From: Pipra filicauda
Lineage: Eukaryota > Chordata > Aves > Passeriformes > Pipridae
Assembly (NCBI RefSeq): GCF_003945595.2
Contig: NW_024103452.1
Coordinates: forward strand, 310,001 to 374,000
Length of the DNA: 64,000 nucleotides
Direction of reading: 5' to 3'
The notes beneath the pieces are model-generated. The model did no database searches and was not told the DNA's origin. It saw nothing but the letters and a program-made list of their open reading frames with translations. Below, piece after piece: positions 26,701 to 39,000 of this stretch (its first letter is position 1; each line of letters begins with the position of its first letter). The position numbers and the translations under genes were made by a program.

Positions 26701-28279
26701 CCAAGAGGGAGATATGGACTGAAGAAAACTGCTTTCAAATGACCTTCAGCATAAAAAATTCCTCAGCATAAAACATTCTAAAAGAAGAACACATCTTCAG
26801 TGTTAGTACTTAGACGCTTTCCAAAAAATCAGGACCACACAGCTCGGAAGGTTTTGGAAATACCACTTTATTTTCTAGTGAATATCCAACTTGTAACACT
26901 TGCATCATTGCTTAAGAGCCTTCAAGTTGATGAAATACTAGAATCCAGTGCACAGTTAATTAGATATCTAAATCTCAATAAAAATTATCAGTGCAAAAAT
27001 AAAAATGAATTCAGTATGCAGTTAAATGCATTTTGTTACAAAGGTATTTGAGCTTTGAGCACATATACATCAAATAATCTGGTAAGAGAGAAGCCACTTC
27101 CAATCTCTGCTCCAAATGAAAATTATTCCACACCTGATTCTAAAGAGAGGCAAAACCTAACTTTTTCTTTTTAAATGAAAACTCTGAGCTTAGTTACAAC
27201 ATTCATCATGGGTACATAAGCTGAGAAATACTACAGAAGTCACCTTCTATTCAGATAGGAGCTGTTCTAAAAGAGGCTTTCCTATTTTTCATGTGTGGGA
27301 TACCTTTGAGACATCTATGTTTTTTCCATCCACAACAGAGAATTAACAACATTCCAGCATGCCCCAGTGTCGGCAAGTCCTCTTTTCAGTCCAGACACAC
27401 GATGATGATTGATGAAGCTGTTGGGCCTACAGTAGCAGGCAGAGCAGCTTGGCAGGAATTCAGTGTTATTGAAAGAAATCTCAAATACTTATTCCATCTC
27501 CTCTACTAACTTTAATCACACTATCAACATGCTGCCAGAAGCAGAGCCTTGACACCAAGCCATAATCTTATACAAGCAACCATTGTTGGTATATTACTGC
27601 TGCAATATAGGTAAAGCGTAAATTCTGTTTATTTTTGCCTGTTTCCATTCTACATTGGACACCAGCTAAATTATGGAAAGATATTTCCTGTACTAACGGT
27701 TAGCTTGCAGCAAATTTCATTAAGGTACTAAGTCTCATTTTCCTTGGTTAATGAACTGATTAAGTTAACTTCTTCAGTTACATTGCTGTAAACTGCAAGT
27801 TTCAAATAAAACGAGTTTCATGTATCCTGTAAGAGTAAGAAAGCAGATCAGTACTACAGGCATTTTACCACTAATCTGCTTGTTTGTTGTGTTGATAAAG
27901 AAACAAAAAGCTTACCTCAATTGCTTCATAAAGTTCTGACAAGCTTATCCTAAGTAAACCAACAGCATGATAAATATTTAAGGTAAATACTGTACTAGCT
28001 ACAAAGGTAATACAAGGACCGATATGCTTTTCATGATTACTTTTGAGCTTGTTTTGGCTTTGCTTAGAATAGTAAAGCTTAAAAAGAGAGGCCTGAGACA
28101 ATTACATGATGAAAAAAAAAGAAATTGTTGTCCAAGCTTACTTAGCCATTTTTATGCTAGCAAAACCCATTCGAATCACAACTCTATTTCATAATACTGA
28201 ACACACAACCCAAAAGTTTGAATTACAATTGGATTTAAAACTCTGTTGAGATCTTTCACTGCTAAAACTTCAAAGTAAA

Positions 28280-28737
28280 ATATTCCATAAGACAAGTTTA
28301 TTTTCTTGAAATCTACAAGCAGGATATATAGTTTTCCCAGTGAATTCTCAACTATGGCTGGAACCTACTAACCTACTTTTTAGGAAAGGGCTGTGGTTGC
28401 ACACTGGGATAGTTAATATTACATTAGTCTCTGTTTTCCTAAATGATATGATACTCTGCTGATGGAAGAGAATTCTAGTTTGCAACTCCCTGAGCTGATG
28501 TAGTCACAAAATTTTCATTTCCACTTCCCAACAAAGAAATACTGGCATTCCACCTGCCCTGAACCAAACAAGCAGAGATAGGCACTTAAGTTGAAAGTAT
28601 GCAAACCTTTTCTTCCCATACCAAGCCTGTAGAGGAAATTCTCCTTTTTCTTATCTGTTTCAGCTTTCCAAAAGAACCTCAATTTAAGTCAGAATAAACT
28701 GAGTAATGGCACAAATCTATCATTATTAAAAAAGGTC
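28280..28737 (-). other. BLOC1S5: Probable BLOC1S5 3' UTR
   Basis: The first canonical AATAAA on the minus strand after the stop codon is at 28303-28298. About 90 nt further downstream the RNA strand carries a GU-rich stretch (GGGTTGTGTGT), a suitable downstream element. The 3' end is inferred from these motifs only. Longer UTRs that use later AATAAA copies are possible. Confidence 0.45.
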
Positions 28738-28917
28738 TTAAAAAGAAACATATTTGGCCAGTTCCTTCTCCATCTCAGAATACTGCTCTTTGAGGCGCTC
28801 CATAGCTTTTCTGTGCTCTTCATCCACCTCTGCACGTTGGTTCTGCTGTTCTTTCATAAATTCCTCCCAGAGGGCGACGCATTTCTCTTCTCGAGCCATC
28901 ACCTTATCTGCCTGAAG
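28738..28917 (-). CDS. BLOC1S5: BLOC1S5 coding exon 5 with stop codon
   Basis: This exon encodes the last 59 residues, starting LQADKVMAREEK and ending ELAKYVSF, with TAA at 28740-28738. The acceptor is TTTTCCTCCTCTCAG. The central RAEVDEEHRKAMERLKEQY is identical to human. The first twelve residues differ at most positions, and the terminal KYVSF replaces human KFSTF. The helix is strongly charged and fits a coiled coil. Confidence 0.97.
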   Translation of the reverse strand, partial: LQADKVMAREEKCVALWEEFMKEQQNQRAEVDEEHRKAMERLKEQYSEMEKELAKYVSF

Positions 28918-31900
28918 CTGAGAGGAGGAAAATGTGAAGTTTTAACAGTCATTTCCATGTTAAAACAGGAGGTTTAATGAGGGCTACATAATTTTAAACT
29001 ATCAGAGAAACTGGAAACTAGCAAGAAAACATAGGGAAAGGTGAGACTAAAAAGAAAACATCTATTTTTTTATAGTCAATCCAAAACAAGTGGTAAAATG
29101 TCTGCAATACTATTAACGTAACAGCATTAGCAATGATAGCTTTTCTATGTTATTTCTATAAAATATAACAACACAGATACTAAATGTTTTGAAACTGGCA
29201 GCTAGTGTTTCTGTTTTAGCCAGCTAGCTCTCACTGTGATTAATGTCTTCCTTTATAAATAAGTTATTTTTTCCCTCATACTTTCTTACTGCTTGGCTTC
29301 TGGTAAGTCTGATTCCTTTCACTCTCTTATCTTGAAAAAAAAATACTAAAAAATGTCTAGATATCCAGAAAGAGAAATAATACACACATCCAATGCACAT
29401 GTCATAATGCAATGTACTTCTGTGGATTGCTTGCATGCAGTATTAACAGTCTGGCCTCCTTATATTATAGGTGCAGAAGCGAAAATAAATCTAGGCAGGT
29501 GTTCTTACATTTGCTCCATCTTCCAGCAAAGGAAAGGATTAAATTTTTTTTTCTTTTACCCCCCTCTCCTTTTCGGTCTACCAACAATGACTGTTTACTA
29601 CGTACAGTACTTCTGTGTAGGAATAAACACTATCATGCAGCTTTAATAGATATATGGCATTTTTGTCAACTGAAGGCACTGAGAATCCATTTATGTGTTC
29701 TTAAACACCCTCTCTGTTGTTCTTCAAGGTCACATATCATGGGCTAAATACACCAGTTTTGCAGTGCAGCATTTTATGCACTTCAACAACATTATACCAA
29801 GATCCATTTTGTTTGCAGCACTTGCAGTAACAGCTACTAACAAAACTAATAGTTTGACTAGTGCGCTACTTTGTATTCAACAGGCTTTGAAACGCTGGTG
29901 TTTCGCACACTTTTTGACATGATTACAGAGCACCTACCCAAACTACACTTCATCTAGACTAACTCTCACAATAGGAATAGTTTGCAAGGAACATGGAACT
30001 GATGTTGCTACTTTCTACCTTCATTTTCCACTGCACCATTTCTACCCAAGAATATAAAATGATTTGCCTGGTAAAACAGCCTAAGACATTTCTAGAACAT
30101 GAAAAATAAAATTAAGATATGCTTGCGCAAGCAAGTAAGAATGATAAGAAATACCAAGTAAAAGACATTAAGGACTTGAATACTGTTTTCACTCTCCCAT
30201 CTCAGCAATGACGTGGAAAACCGCATGGCAGAAGCTCAGTGCACATCCTGAGCACTGCAGCTCTCCTTCATAGAAAACAAATTCAAATCCAGTTGTTGTC
30301 AGCAGCACCTCCAGATCATTAATACTTACTGCTGCCAAGTGGGTATGTTTGTGGGTGTGAGACAGTCACAATCTTAAAACCAATATTCTTATTTGTACCA
30401 GACAAATAGCTGTGCAAACAAGCAAATATAATAAAGCGTGATGCTTAAAGGATGAGTGCCTTAGGATACAGGTCTTTCAATCAAAGAACATGTTGCAGTG
30501 TAAAACTGCTGGTTTAGAAGTTAAAGAATCCACACAGGAGAGACCTATGAATGCTATTGCTGTGGGATAATCTTCAATGAGCACTTAGTCTTGTTAAGCA
30601 TGACAGAGCAATGAGAGAGACATCCAACCAAAGACAGGTTCCTCCTTTGCCCACATCCAACTGCAAGACCCAAGCTGCCACAGACACCATCCCTGAAGCT
30701 AAGGGTACTAAAAGGCTTCCCTCATCCAAGCCTTCTCTGCTCTCTTGTGACAGCTGCTACCATAGTACAGCCTTTTGTTTAGCAGAGTGTCACTAAGAGT
30801 CTCTTGAGAACCAGGCTCCAATGCAGGACACGCAACTACTTTCACTGACGCCTGTGGCTGTGCTACAGCCACAAAAAATTCAGTTTCTCAGCACAAAAAA
30901 GACAACTTCCACACTGTAGCTCTGCAATTACCCATCAGGTCTTCCCAATATATATTGTGCTATCTTACCACAGTGCTCTCCACTACTACCACATCCTCTT
31001 CATATCCAGCACTATTAACTTCACACTTTATTCAACTGACTATGACACACAGGAGGAAAAACTAATGAATCAAGACACTATGTAAAAAAATACTGTGTTC
31101 TAACTGCAGCATAGCTAGAAAGTATAGAGGTCCATATCTCTCTTGTTATATGTGCCCTTGACAGTCATGAAAAATCTTTAAAATACAAAGGTTTTCAAGA
31201 TGTACAGACAACTTGGCATGGATTTGTCTTGGTTAAGTCAAAAATCACTTTCAAAGAGCAAAAACAGTTTCCAAAAGTAGCATAATTAGTGATCTGCAGA
31301 GGCAATACTGAGTGTATTTTATACTACCAACTCATAATTTCCAAACTTATAGATTTAGAAAAGGTTTGTTTTCTGGAAAACAAACCATGTAGAATTTGAT
31401 AGTATGCCTTCTTTCAATGACACTCACAGATTCACATATTACTTTACATCCTAAGTGAGACTGTGGTAGGGGCAACATAATTTCCGTTTTGTTACTTGGC
31501 CAGTAGCTGAAAAGAACTGCAAGAAAAAGATAATTAGTAAAGTAAATAATCTTAAAATTCATCCTATTCAGCAGAAATTGAATTAATTTCACTGAGGGCT
31601 GCTAATACTAATAACTTGACACTACATTCTACCAAAATCCCATTATTTTTTCAGAACACACGATTTCAGAAAAGTAAGGAAAAAGTATTTCTCCTCAAGT
31701 GGTTGCACTACAATGACAACTTTTATCTATAATTTTAAAAGAATGTTACTACTCACATTTGAAAGTTTCAAGCCAAAAAGTCTTACTATACTGGCTTAAA
31801 GAAATGCTACAAATCCTGAATAGCTATTACTATTCCTCCACTACATATTAAAAAACCAAAGAGTGGAAACATAGTTAATATTTTTAAAAAAGAATAGTCA

Positions 31901-34900
31901 TAATTCTTACTGAGTGTTCATTTTATAAGTTATAAACTTTTTATTAAAGTTTTACTTCAAACAAACAGTAGCCGAACTGTAAGAATTTCCTATTTAACCT
32001 CTCTACCAGTATCTACACCAGTGTTAGACACAAGCAAACTTTGTCAGGGTTCAGCAGTGTGCTGTTTGCACAGTACCAGTATTCAATTGCAACCGAACTG
32101 CCCATCTTCATCGCTTGCAAAAAGGAAAGAAAAACATGATTATCAGCTTACATACATCAATGCACGGACTGTTTTGCTTGATGGCCACAGAAACGTCTTC
32201 AGTTTTTCTGGACTAAATTATTATAAATAGCATTTTGCAAGTTAAGAGATAACCCAGGAACACAATAACGAAGCGGTAATGGGAAAACATGAAACTAATT
32301 TCTTGTATAATTTTCCAACTTCTAGATTCAGAGCACATGTATTTCAAATAAGCAAAATGTAGCCAACTGAAAAGGTTCCAATGATTCGCATGTTCCTATA
32401 ATATAGCCCTTCATTAAATAACCCATCCACAAGTGAAAAACACACTTCCTTTTCAACAAGCAATATATATAAAGCAATATATATAATATGGTCAATGTTC
32501 TCAGCTAACTAGGAAAGATTTACATTTCCATTCTGGTAGGTTAGTAGGTGTTTTTTGTTCCACAGAAAATAAGGGCTTTTTTATATTTAAGCTTTCCCTG
32601 TATGTGACAAATGTTATAGTCTGAGTTAGGAGGGAAAATAAAGTGAAGGAAATAAAAAAAATAGTTTCCATACATCAGGAGATTGTAGGAAGACTTAGCT
32701 AGATCCATCTGCAGTGTGCATTTTGTAAGTGCAGAAATCACCCCAGAAGAAGTTTTACTGCAAGTATATACAGTATAGGAAAACATGTTTTTAAGTTTTG
32801 CTATACTGAAGGCAGATGAACTTGCTGTGAAGCACGAGACTCCGACTTAGATCACACTATAAAATTGTATCCATCCACCCTTCTTTTACCTTTCTCACTT
32901 CACTCTCTTTCTCTTGGAGTCTGTGGATCATGTTGTTGGCAGCTTGCACTGAAACAACAAATTGCAGTAGATCAGTCTGCTGTTCTAAATCAAAGAAACT
33001 TGCCTGAAAGGGATTTAGAAGATGTGAGATTATTACAAATCAAAGATTATTTTCCACTGTGCCACTTAACTCTGCACAAGAGTAGTCAGTACTTGCAAAA
33101 AATGCTTTACACTTACAACTGTAAGTAGGCTTATCACCGAGTTTAACCTTTGAGCGTTCTAGAAGCCAAAATGAGAAAAGCAGCTAGGTCCTCTTGGGTC
33201 CATACTCCCTAGTGTGGCTGATGAGCTAGAGTGCACTACTCAGCACCTCAGAAGACATCAAAAAACACTCTTAAGTCAGTAAGTAGAAACAGGTGACCAA
33301 GCTCTATGTTTTACTTGGTTCAGTTTTTTTCTTATTTTTTCCCCATCAACTGTAAAAAGTGATGTAGCATAGACTTTACATGGAGAACATCTTTATGCTG
33401 GAGCCAGCCTCTTCTCTCATGAGACTAAGCCTGGGAAAACTCAATGGAAATAGGAACTGTATTCCTATGCTCTTTTTCTTCCTAACTTATTTAACACTTA
33501 ATTAATGCAGATTTAAATAAACTAATTTCCCCAAAGCAGTCACTTCGCCCACTAACACAATCTGGCATTGAGAAATACCTTACTTATTTATCACCATCTT
33601 GAAGCTGGTGACTTTCCAAAACAGGAGGCAGGCTCCTGCCACCCTGAGGACTTCCAGTTACAGAACAGGTTCACTGCCCACATAGCTGATAAGGAGCTGG
33701 GAGCACTGTAAATTGGAGCATCTGGTGGCTGAGCCTGAGCTGCTCAGGACCACTAGAAGAGAGTGGCAAGTGACAGCTGTAGCAGACTCCCTATGGCAGG
33801 GGACAGAGGCTCCCCACCTTTCAATATGTTTTGTCATCTAGGGAGGTTTGCTGCTTGCCAGGGGCTCACATTTGGGATGTTATAAGTTTGGACTATTACC
33901 CCTGGTGCTCTTCCATGTAGACAACAGTGGTACTGCAAGGGTGACCTGAGAAATAACAGGAATGACTATAAGGATCTCAGGACAGTGGTCAAAGGCATGG
34001 GAGTCCAGATAATGATCACCCCAACCTTCCTTTTGAGGGGAACTAGGTGGATTTTTGGGGTTAACAGCTGGTTGCACAGTTGGTGTTGGCAGCTGGAGTT
34101 TGGTTTCTATATCCTTGTGACCCATTCTGAGCATCAGCAGATGCTTGGAAGAGATGGGATCCACCTGACTAAACCGGGTAAAAGTACCTTTGCCAGAAGG
34201 CTGGCCAACCTGGTAGGGACAGCTTTAAACTAGAAATGACAGGCAAAGGAGTGATTCACAAAAAAAAAAAGTAAAGAGGCTGGGGACACGGTAGGTTTGA
34301 GATGATGGTAACAAGGATCACCTCCTCCAAGCTCAAGAAAGGTCCATCCCAACAAGCATGGATGTTTCCTGCAGTAGGAGGTCTGCATGGATGACCGAGG
34401 AGTTCCTGACTAAATTCAAACTTAAAAAGGAAGTGTATAGGAGGTGGAAGTAGGGGCAAGTCACACAGCAGTAGAGAGTTGCTGTCTTATCGAGCAGAGA
34501 CAGCATGAAGAAAGTAAAAGCTGATTGGGAGTCGAATTTGGTGAGAGGTACAAAAGATAGCAAGAAAGGATTCTATAAGTATGTAGCAGCAAAAGGAAAA
34601 CTGGGGAAAATTGCAGGCCTTCTGCTGAATGGGGTAGGGGAGCTGGTGACAAAGAACATGGAAAAGGCCAAGGTACTCAATGCCTTCTTTGCCTTAGTCT
34701 TTACCATAAAGACCAGCCTTGAGGAATCCCAGGCTTCTGAAACCAGAGGGAAAGTCTAGAGCAAAGCAGACTTACCGTCTGTGAAGGAGCACCAGGTTAG
34801 GAGGCACTTAAACTGGAAATGGTTGTGCTGCCATTCAGAGGGACCTTGTGCAACAGGAGAATTGGGCTGACAGGAATTTTAATGAAGTTCAACAAAGGGA

Positions 34901-35990
34901 AATGTCAAGTACTGCATCTGGGAAGGAATAATCTCAGGTAGCAAGGCATAACAAGGGCCAACAACACAGGCCGCACCTGAGGTAGTCTGTCTACTTCTAG
35001 GCTCTCCAGTAAACACAGATTAATTTACTGGAGTAAGTCCAGCACATGGCCAAAAAAATGATTAAGGACTGGAGTATCTTTTGTATGAGGTAAGGCTGAG
35101 AGAGTTGGGACTCTCTCTGTTCTGTGTGGAGAAAAGAAGGCCCAGGGGAGAATGTGAATAAATATCTGAATGGAATGAAGATGAGGGAGCCAGACTCTTC
35201 TCGGTAGTGCTCACTGGCAGGACAAGAGGCAGTGAGCACAAAATCAAATACATTTTGTGGATTTCAAATTAACACAAGAAAACACTTTTTTCTGTGACGG
35301 TAGTCAAACACTGGGACAGGAACAGGTCGCCCAGAGTGGCTGTGGAGTCTCCACCTGTAAAGGTATTAAAAATGCAATGGGACAAAGTCCTGGCTCTAGC
35401 TGCTGCTGCTTGAGCAGGCAGGAGGCTTAAAAACATGACCTCCTGAGGTCCCTTCCCACCTCAACCATTCTGTGATTGTATTACTAAAGATGTACTGCAC
35501 AGCTGATTCCTTAGAAAGACAGGAAGCAGCATCACAGGTTCACTCCAGTCAGATGGTATTAGAACATACGTCTTATTTGCATGACTAAATTTAAAATTTA
35601 AAATACTTCCCTGCAATTGTTTCATGTGTATAGTATCATCTAGCATTTGTTATTCTGCATATGCCAGATGCCGTATAAGTAAGTTATAAGAAATCAAATG
35701 CTTATACAACATGCCACACATAAAACATAACACAACCTACACTGGCAAGTTCCAACTGCATAAATTTGGCAGCTAAAGCTATGTACCCACACTCTCTTGG
35801 AAACTCTTTTTAAGAAGCCATCCTGCCGAATGAGTAAGAAAAAAAAAAGATACTGAAAAATTAGTACAAAAAATTTTAAATTTTCTTTTAAAATCTGAGC
35901 AATAAAAAAATATATTATTGTAATGATGAAACTAAGATTAGCATGCAATTACTCCTATTTCACTATTTGTGACTAAGTTGATGATGATGA

Positions 35991-36022
<32 letters not shown>

Positions 36023-39000
36023 CAATAAATTTCACAGCTATACAGCAGCAGGTTTTGTTTTAAATCTTGGGGGACAGTATTATGCGCTCCTGTGGGAAAA
36101 TTAAGAAACTTGAAGGTCACACCACAACATGCTTGCAACAAACTGAAAAAAACCCCTGAAATTTCAGAAAACTGAAATTTTGTCCATGGCTTTGGTCAAC
36201 ATGGAGCACTATTTCCAAGTGAGTAGCAAACAACTGAGCTGAAACAGCTTCTACTTAAATCAACAAAAATCTTTAATGTAACCTTAGCAAGAGCTGTGTG
36301 GCTGGACTGATACGTATCAAAAAACATCCCTGCTGTTTCCCTTTTAAAATTTCACAGAAATGAGAAAAAAGCACGTAAATAGTAGAAAATTATCCAACTA
36401 TGATAAGTTTTCTACGAATTTTCTACATTTTGAATTCAAACTACTTAAATTACTCCTCAAAATGATGCAACAAGAGAAATAAGAAGCAATGTGCTTACAT
36501 CTCTTGAATGTTTCATTCAAATTGTCATGCATTGCCTGCTCACACTTAGGAAGAACATGTTCATTCGTTTCAAAGATTGTATTCTTTAGATTTTCAAGTA
36601 CTCGCAGTTCTCGGAGGCCACGTTTTTCCTGCCAGAAAAACGAAAGAAAATGAGTGGCTAACAAGGAATTCCACTTTACAAAATAAAGATGGTTTCCCAG
36701 TTGATAAACTAATAGCTTCATCCCAAAAAACTATACTATTGTCTATTAAAGAGTTACTCTACTTATTTAGCATGATTAATAAAACTGTTTTGCGAAAAAG
36801 AAGAGCAATGTTCCATTCTTCACACTAAAATACAGGAATTCTTTGAATGACCCTTCTGGTCTTTGTGAAAAAAGTCAGTACTGACTAGCTAAAACACTGT
36901 GTGGAAAAATGTGCCATTTTGTAAAGAGGATTTACCGCATATCAAAAACAACTGAGAGTAAGAAAACTTGAAAACACTGCACTTTTATAACTCAATTGTT
37001 ACCGAAAGATAACAGCAGTGATTCTGCTTGCTTGATGTCTGACCCACACTTAGCATGGGAAGAGATTAAAACAATCCAAGTAAAATTGTTTTAACTGAAG
37101 TAAAGCAATGAAATCAAGACTAAAAAATAATATAATACAGCTGACTAAAGAAGCAGCCCTTCTTCTGGATCACTGCTGATCATGATTAATTACAAGAACA
37201 ACAAGATCTTGCTTTACTGTTTACATTTAAAAAAATAATCTTTTTTCTGAAGCTATAGCACTACTTCCACTCTGAATTTCACCAACACTTTCCTTTAGAT
37301 GACTACTCTAGGTAAACAAAAAATACTGTATCCTATGAAGTGGGCAACTGGATATCAACATATCTGTTTTAAAATTTCAGAAACCGAGGCACAGACAAGT
37401 AAAACCACTTTATTAAACAGGCTCCAGATTTCCTGAATGCAAATCTACATTCTTTACACACTAGGTGCTCATCATTGAAAGAATAAGCATATGTCCTACT
37501 ACAACCAAAAAATAGCTGATATCTCAAAGTTACAAACAAGTGTAATTTTTTGAAAAAATTCTAAGTTGCAAAGATTTATACAATCCTCTGCTTTGCTATT
37601 TCCACCCCTAAAAGTAAAAACCAGTAACTGAATTTCAATAAAAGATCTAAGAATATATTAAATTTGTCTAAGAAACAGAACAAGACTTCAGGTGCAATGA
37701 GAGAAATATATTAATTATAATTATAAAGATATGAGTTCTAATTTTGTAATTGAGCTTAAAATTTTCCTTCCTATGGAATGCCACATACAATTACTTACTG
37801 TACTCTAAATCTTACTTAGGGAAGGCAGAGAAAATAAATAATTTCTTATGACTCTCAAGCCCATGCGTTACAGATCTGATGAGAGTTTATTTCATGCATG
37901 TATTTTGCTAAACCAGTAGAGACAAAAAAGACCTGCTTCAAATATAAGCTACAATCTGGGATGAGGTGGGAAGACATTCTTAATGTCATTCAAATCAGGT
38001 TTGCTTGCTGGAAGCTTGAGGTGTAGCTGCATTTTCAGGATTGATTTTAATTTTAAATTCCACACTCTGTAAGAACGAAAATCTACTCAGAAACAGCCTT
38101 TTGTTGACATAAGATTTGACTTCTCTAAACTTTTGCTGCCATCTTGTGGAAACCAAATTATACTTTCCAAGGAAAGCTGTATATAAACACTTTTGCACCT
38201 TCAATACTTAAGCCTTATTTGCAGCCAATCAGACAAAAGTCATTCAATTTTTAATGATTTTCTTACTTTGTATAAAGTGTTTCTCTTCCAGTAATATTAC
38301 TTTCTTTTGTGTAACAAATATTAAAGCAAAATAAAACTACAGCTGTGCTCGTTGAATCCAGCCTGATGCATAAAGCAGTTTCTCAGTCAGATGTAAACCT
38401 ACACTGGCCAACAATACTTTCCTTGAACCAATCGGACTTCTCTAAGATGTCAGGATTTCATAATTGTCTAACATCAGTGTTCCTGCCAGTCTTTTGCAGG
38501 AAAAGAAATTATGTCCCTTTTGAAACTTTCAAAAGAAAAAGGCCTAAATTACTGCCTTGTTTACTAAAGATGCAGATGTATACTTCAAGTGTGTTATTTT
38601 GGAAAAAAACCAACACGTCAAGTTCTTCTGACGAAACTTATGTACATACTGAGATCTCTAAGGAGATGCTAAGACTGTTGAAAGTATCAGACTACGACAG
38701 CATCCAGTAAGATACAAATACTTACTTCAAATTCTTTAACAAAGTAACGTATTTCTCCCTGAATTACTGGTCTGTGATCCAGGAGTCTTGAATAGATTTC
38801 CCCAACATCTAGAATATTAACGAAAGCCAGAATTTTAGTTTTTCTCTCACTCCTACACCAGGCTACACAACACACGGTAGCACATCATACCTCAGTTTGA
38901 AGAAGGACAACAAAATACATACAAAACCAAAAGAGCATCAGAACAGTGTTTATTGGGTAACCTATCTATTCAGCAAATCACCAACCTAGATGAAATGCAA

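Larger units (their letters stand above)
3864..28279. other. Intergenic region of 24 kb downstream of BLOC1S5
   Basis: No coding exon with homology plus splice sites was found on either strand. In human the next gene on this side is TXNDC5, far downstream, and no thioredoxin CGHC motif was seen here. Local items are TA repeats at 11015-11030 and 20685-20705, a T15 run at 16499-16513, a CT run near 16959-16970, short hairpins at 6641-6674 and 11320-11337, and a small CpG-bearing patch at 18958-19085. Conserved non-coding enhancers may exist but cannot be judged from one sequence. Confidence 0.6.
28918..32889 (-). other. BLOC1S5 intron 4
   Basis: About 4 kb of AT-rich intron. I saw no coding exon, no recognisable interspersed repeat and no RNA gene. 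It contains two perfect 14-nt tandem units at 32458-32485 and a 9-bp perfect hairpin at 30853-30873. Confidence 0.7.

Noticed and set aside
3864..28279. Possible TXNDC5 exons downstream of BLOC1S5
   Set aside because: TXNDC5 is the expected neighbour from human synteny, but no CGHC thioredoxin motif, CpG-island first exon or splice-bounded homologous segment was seen. It probably lies left of the window.
38345..38710. 121-codon plus-strand ORF antisense to BLOC1S5 intron 1/exon 2 region
   Set aside because: No recognisable family, AT-rich intronic composition, and it does not overlap the conserved exon frame. A chance opening is likely.
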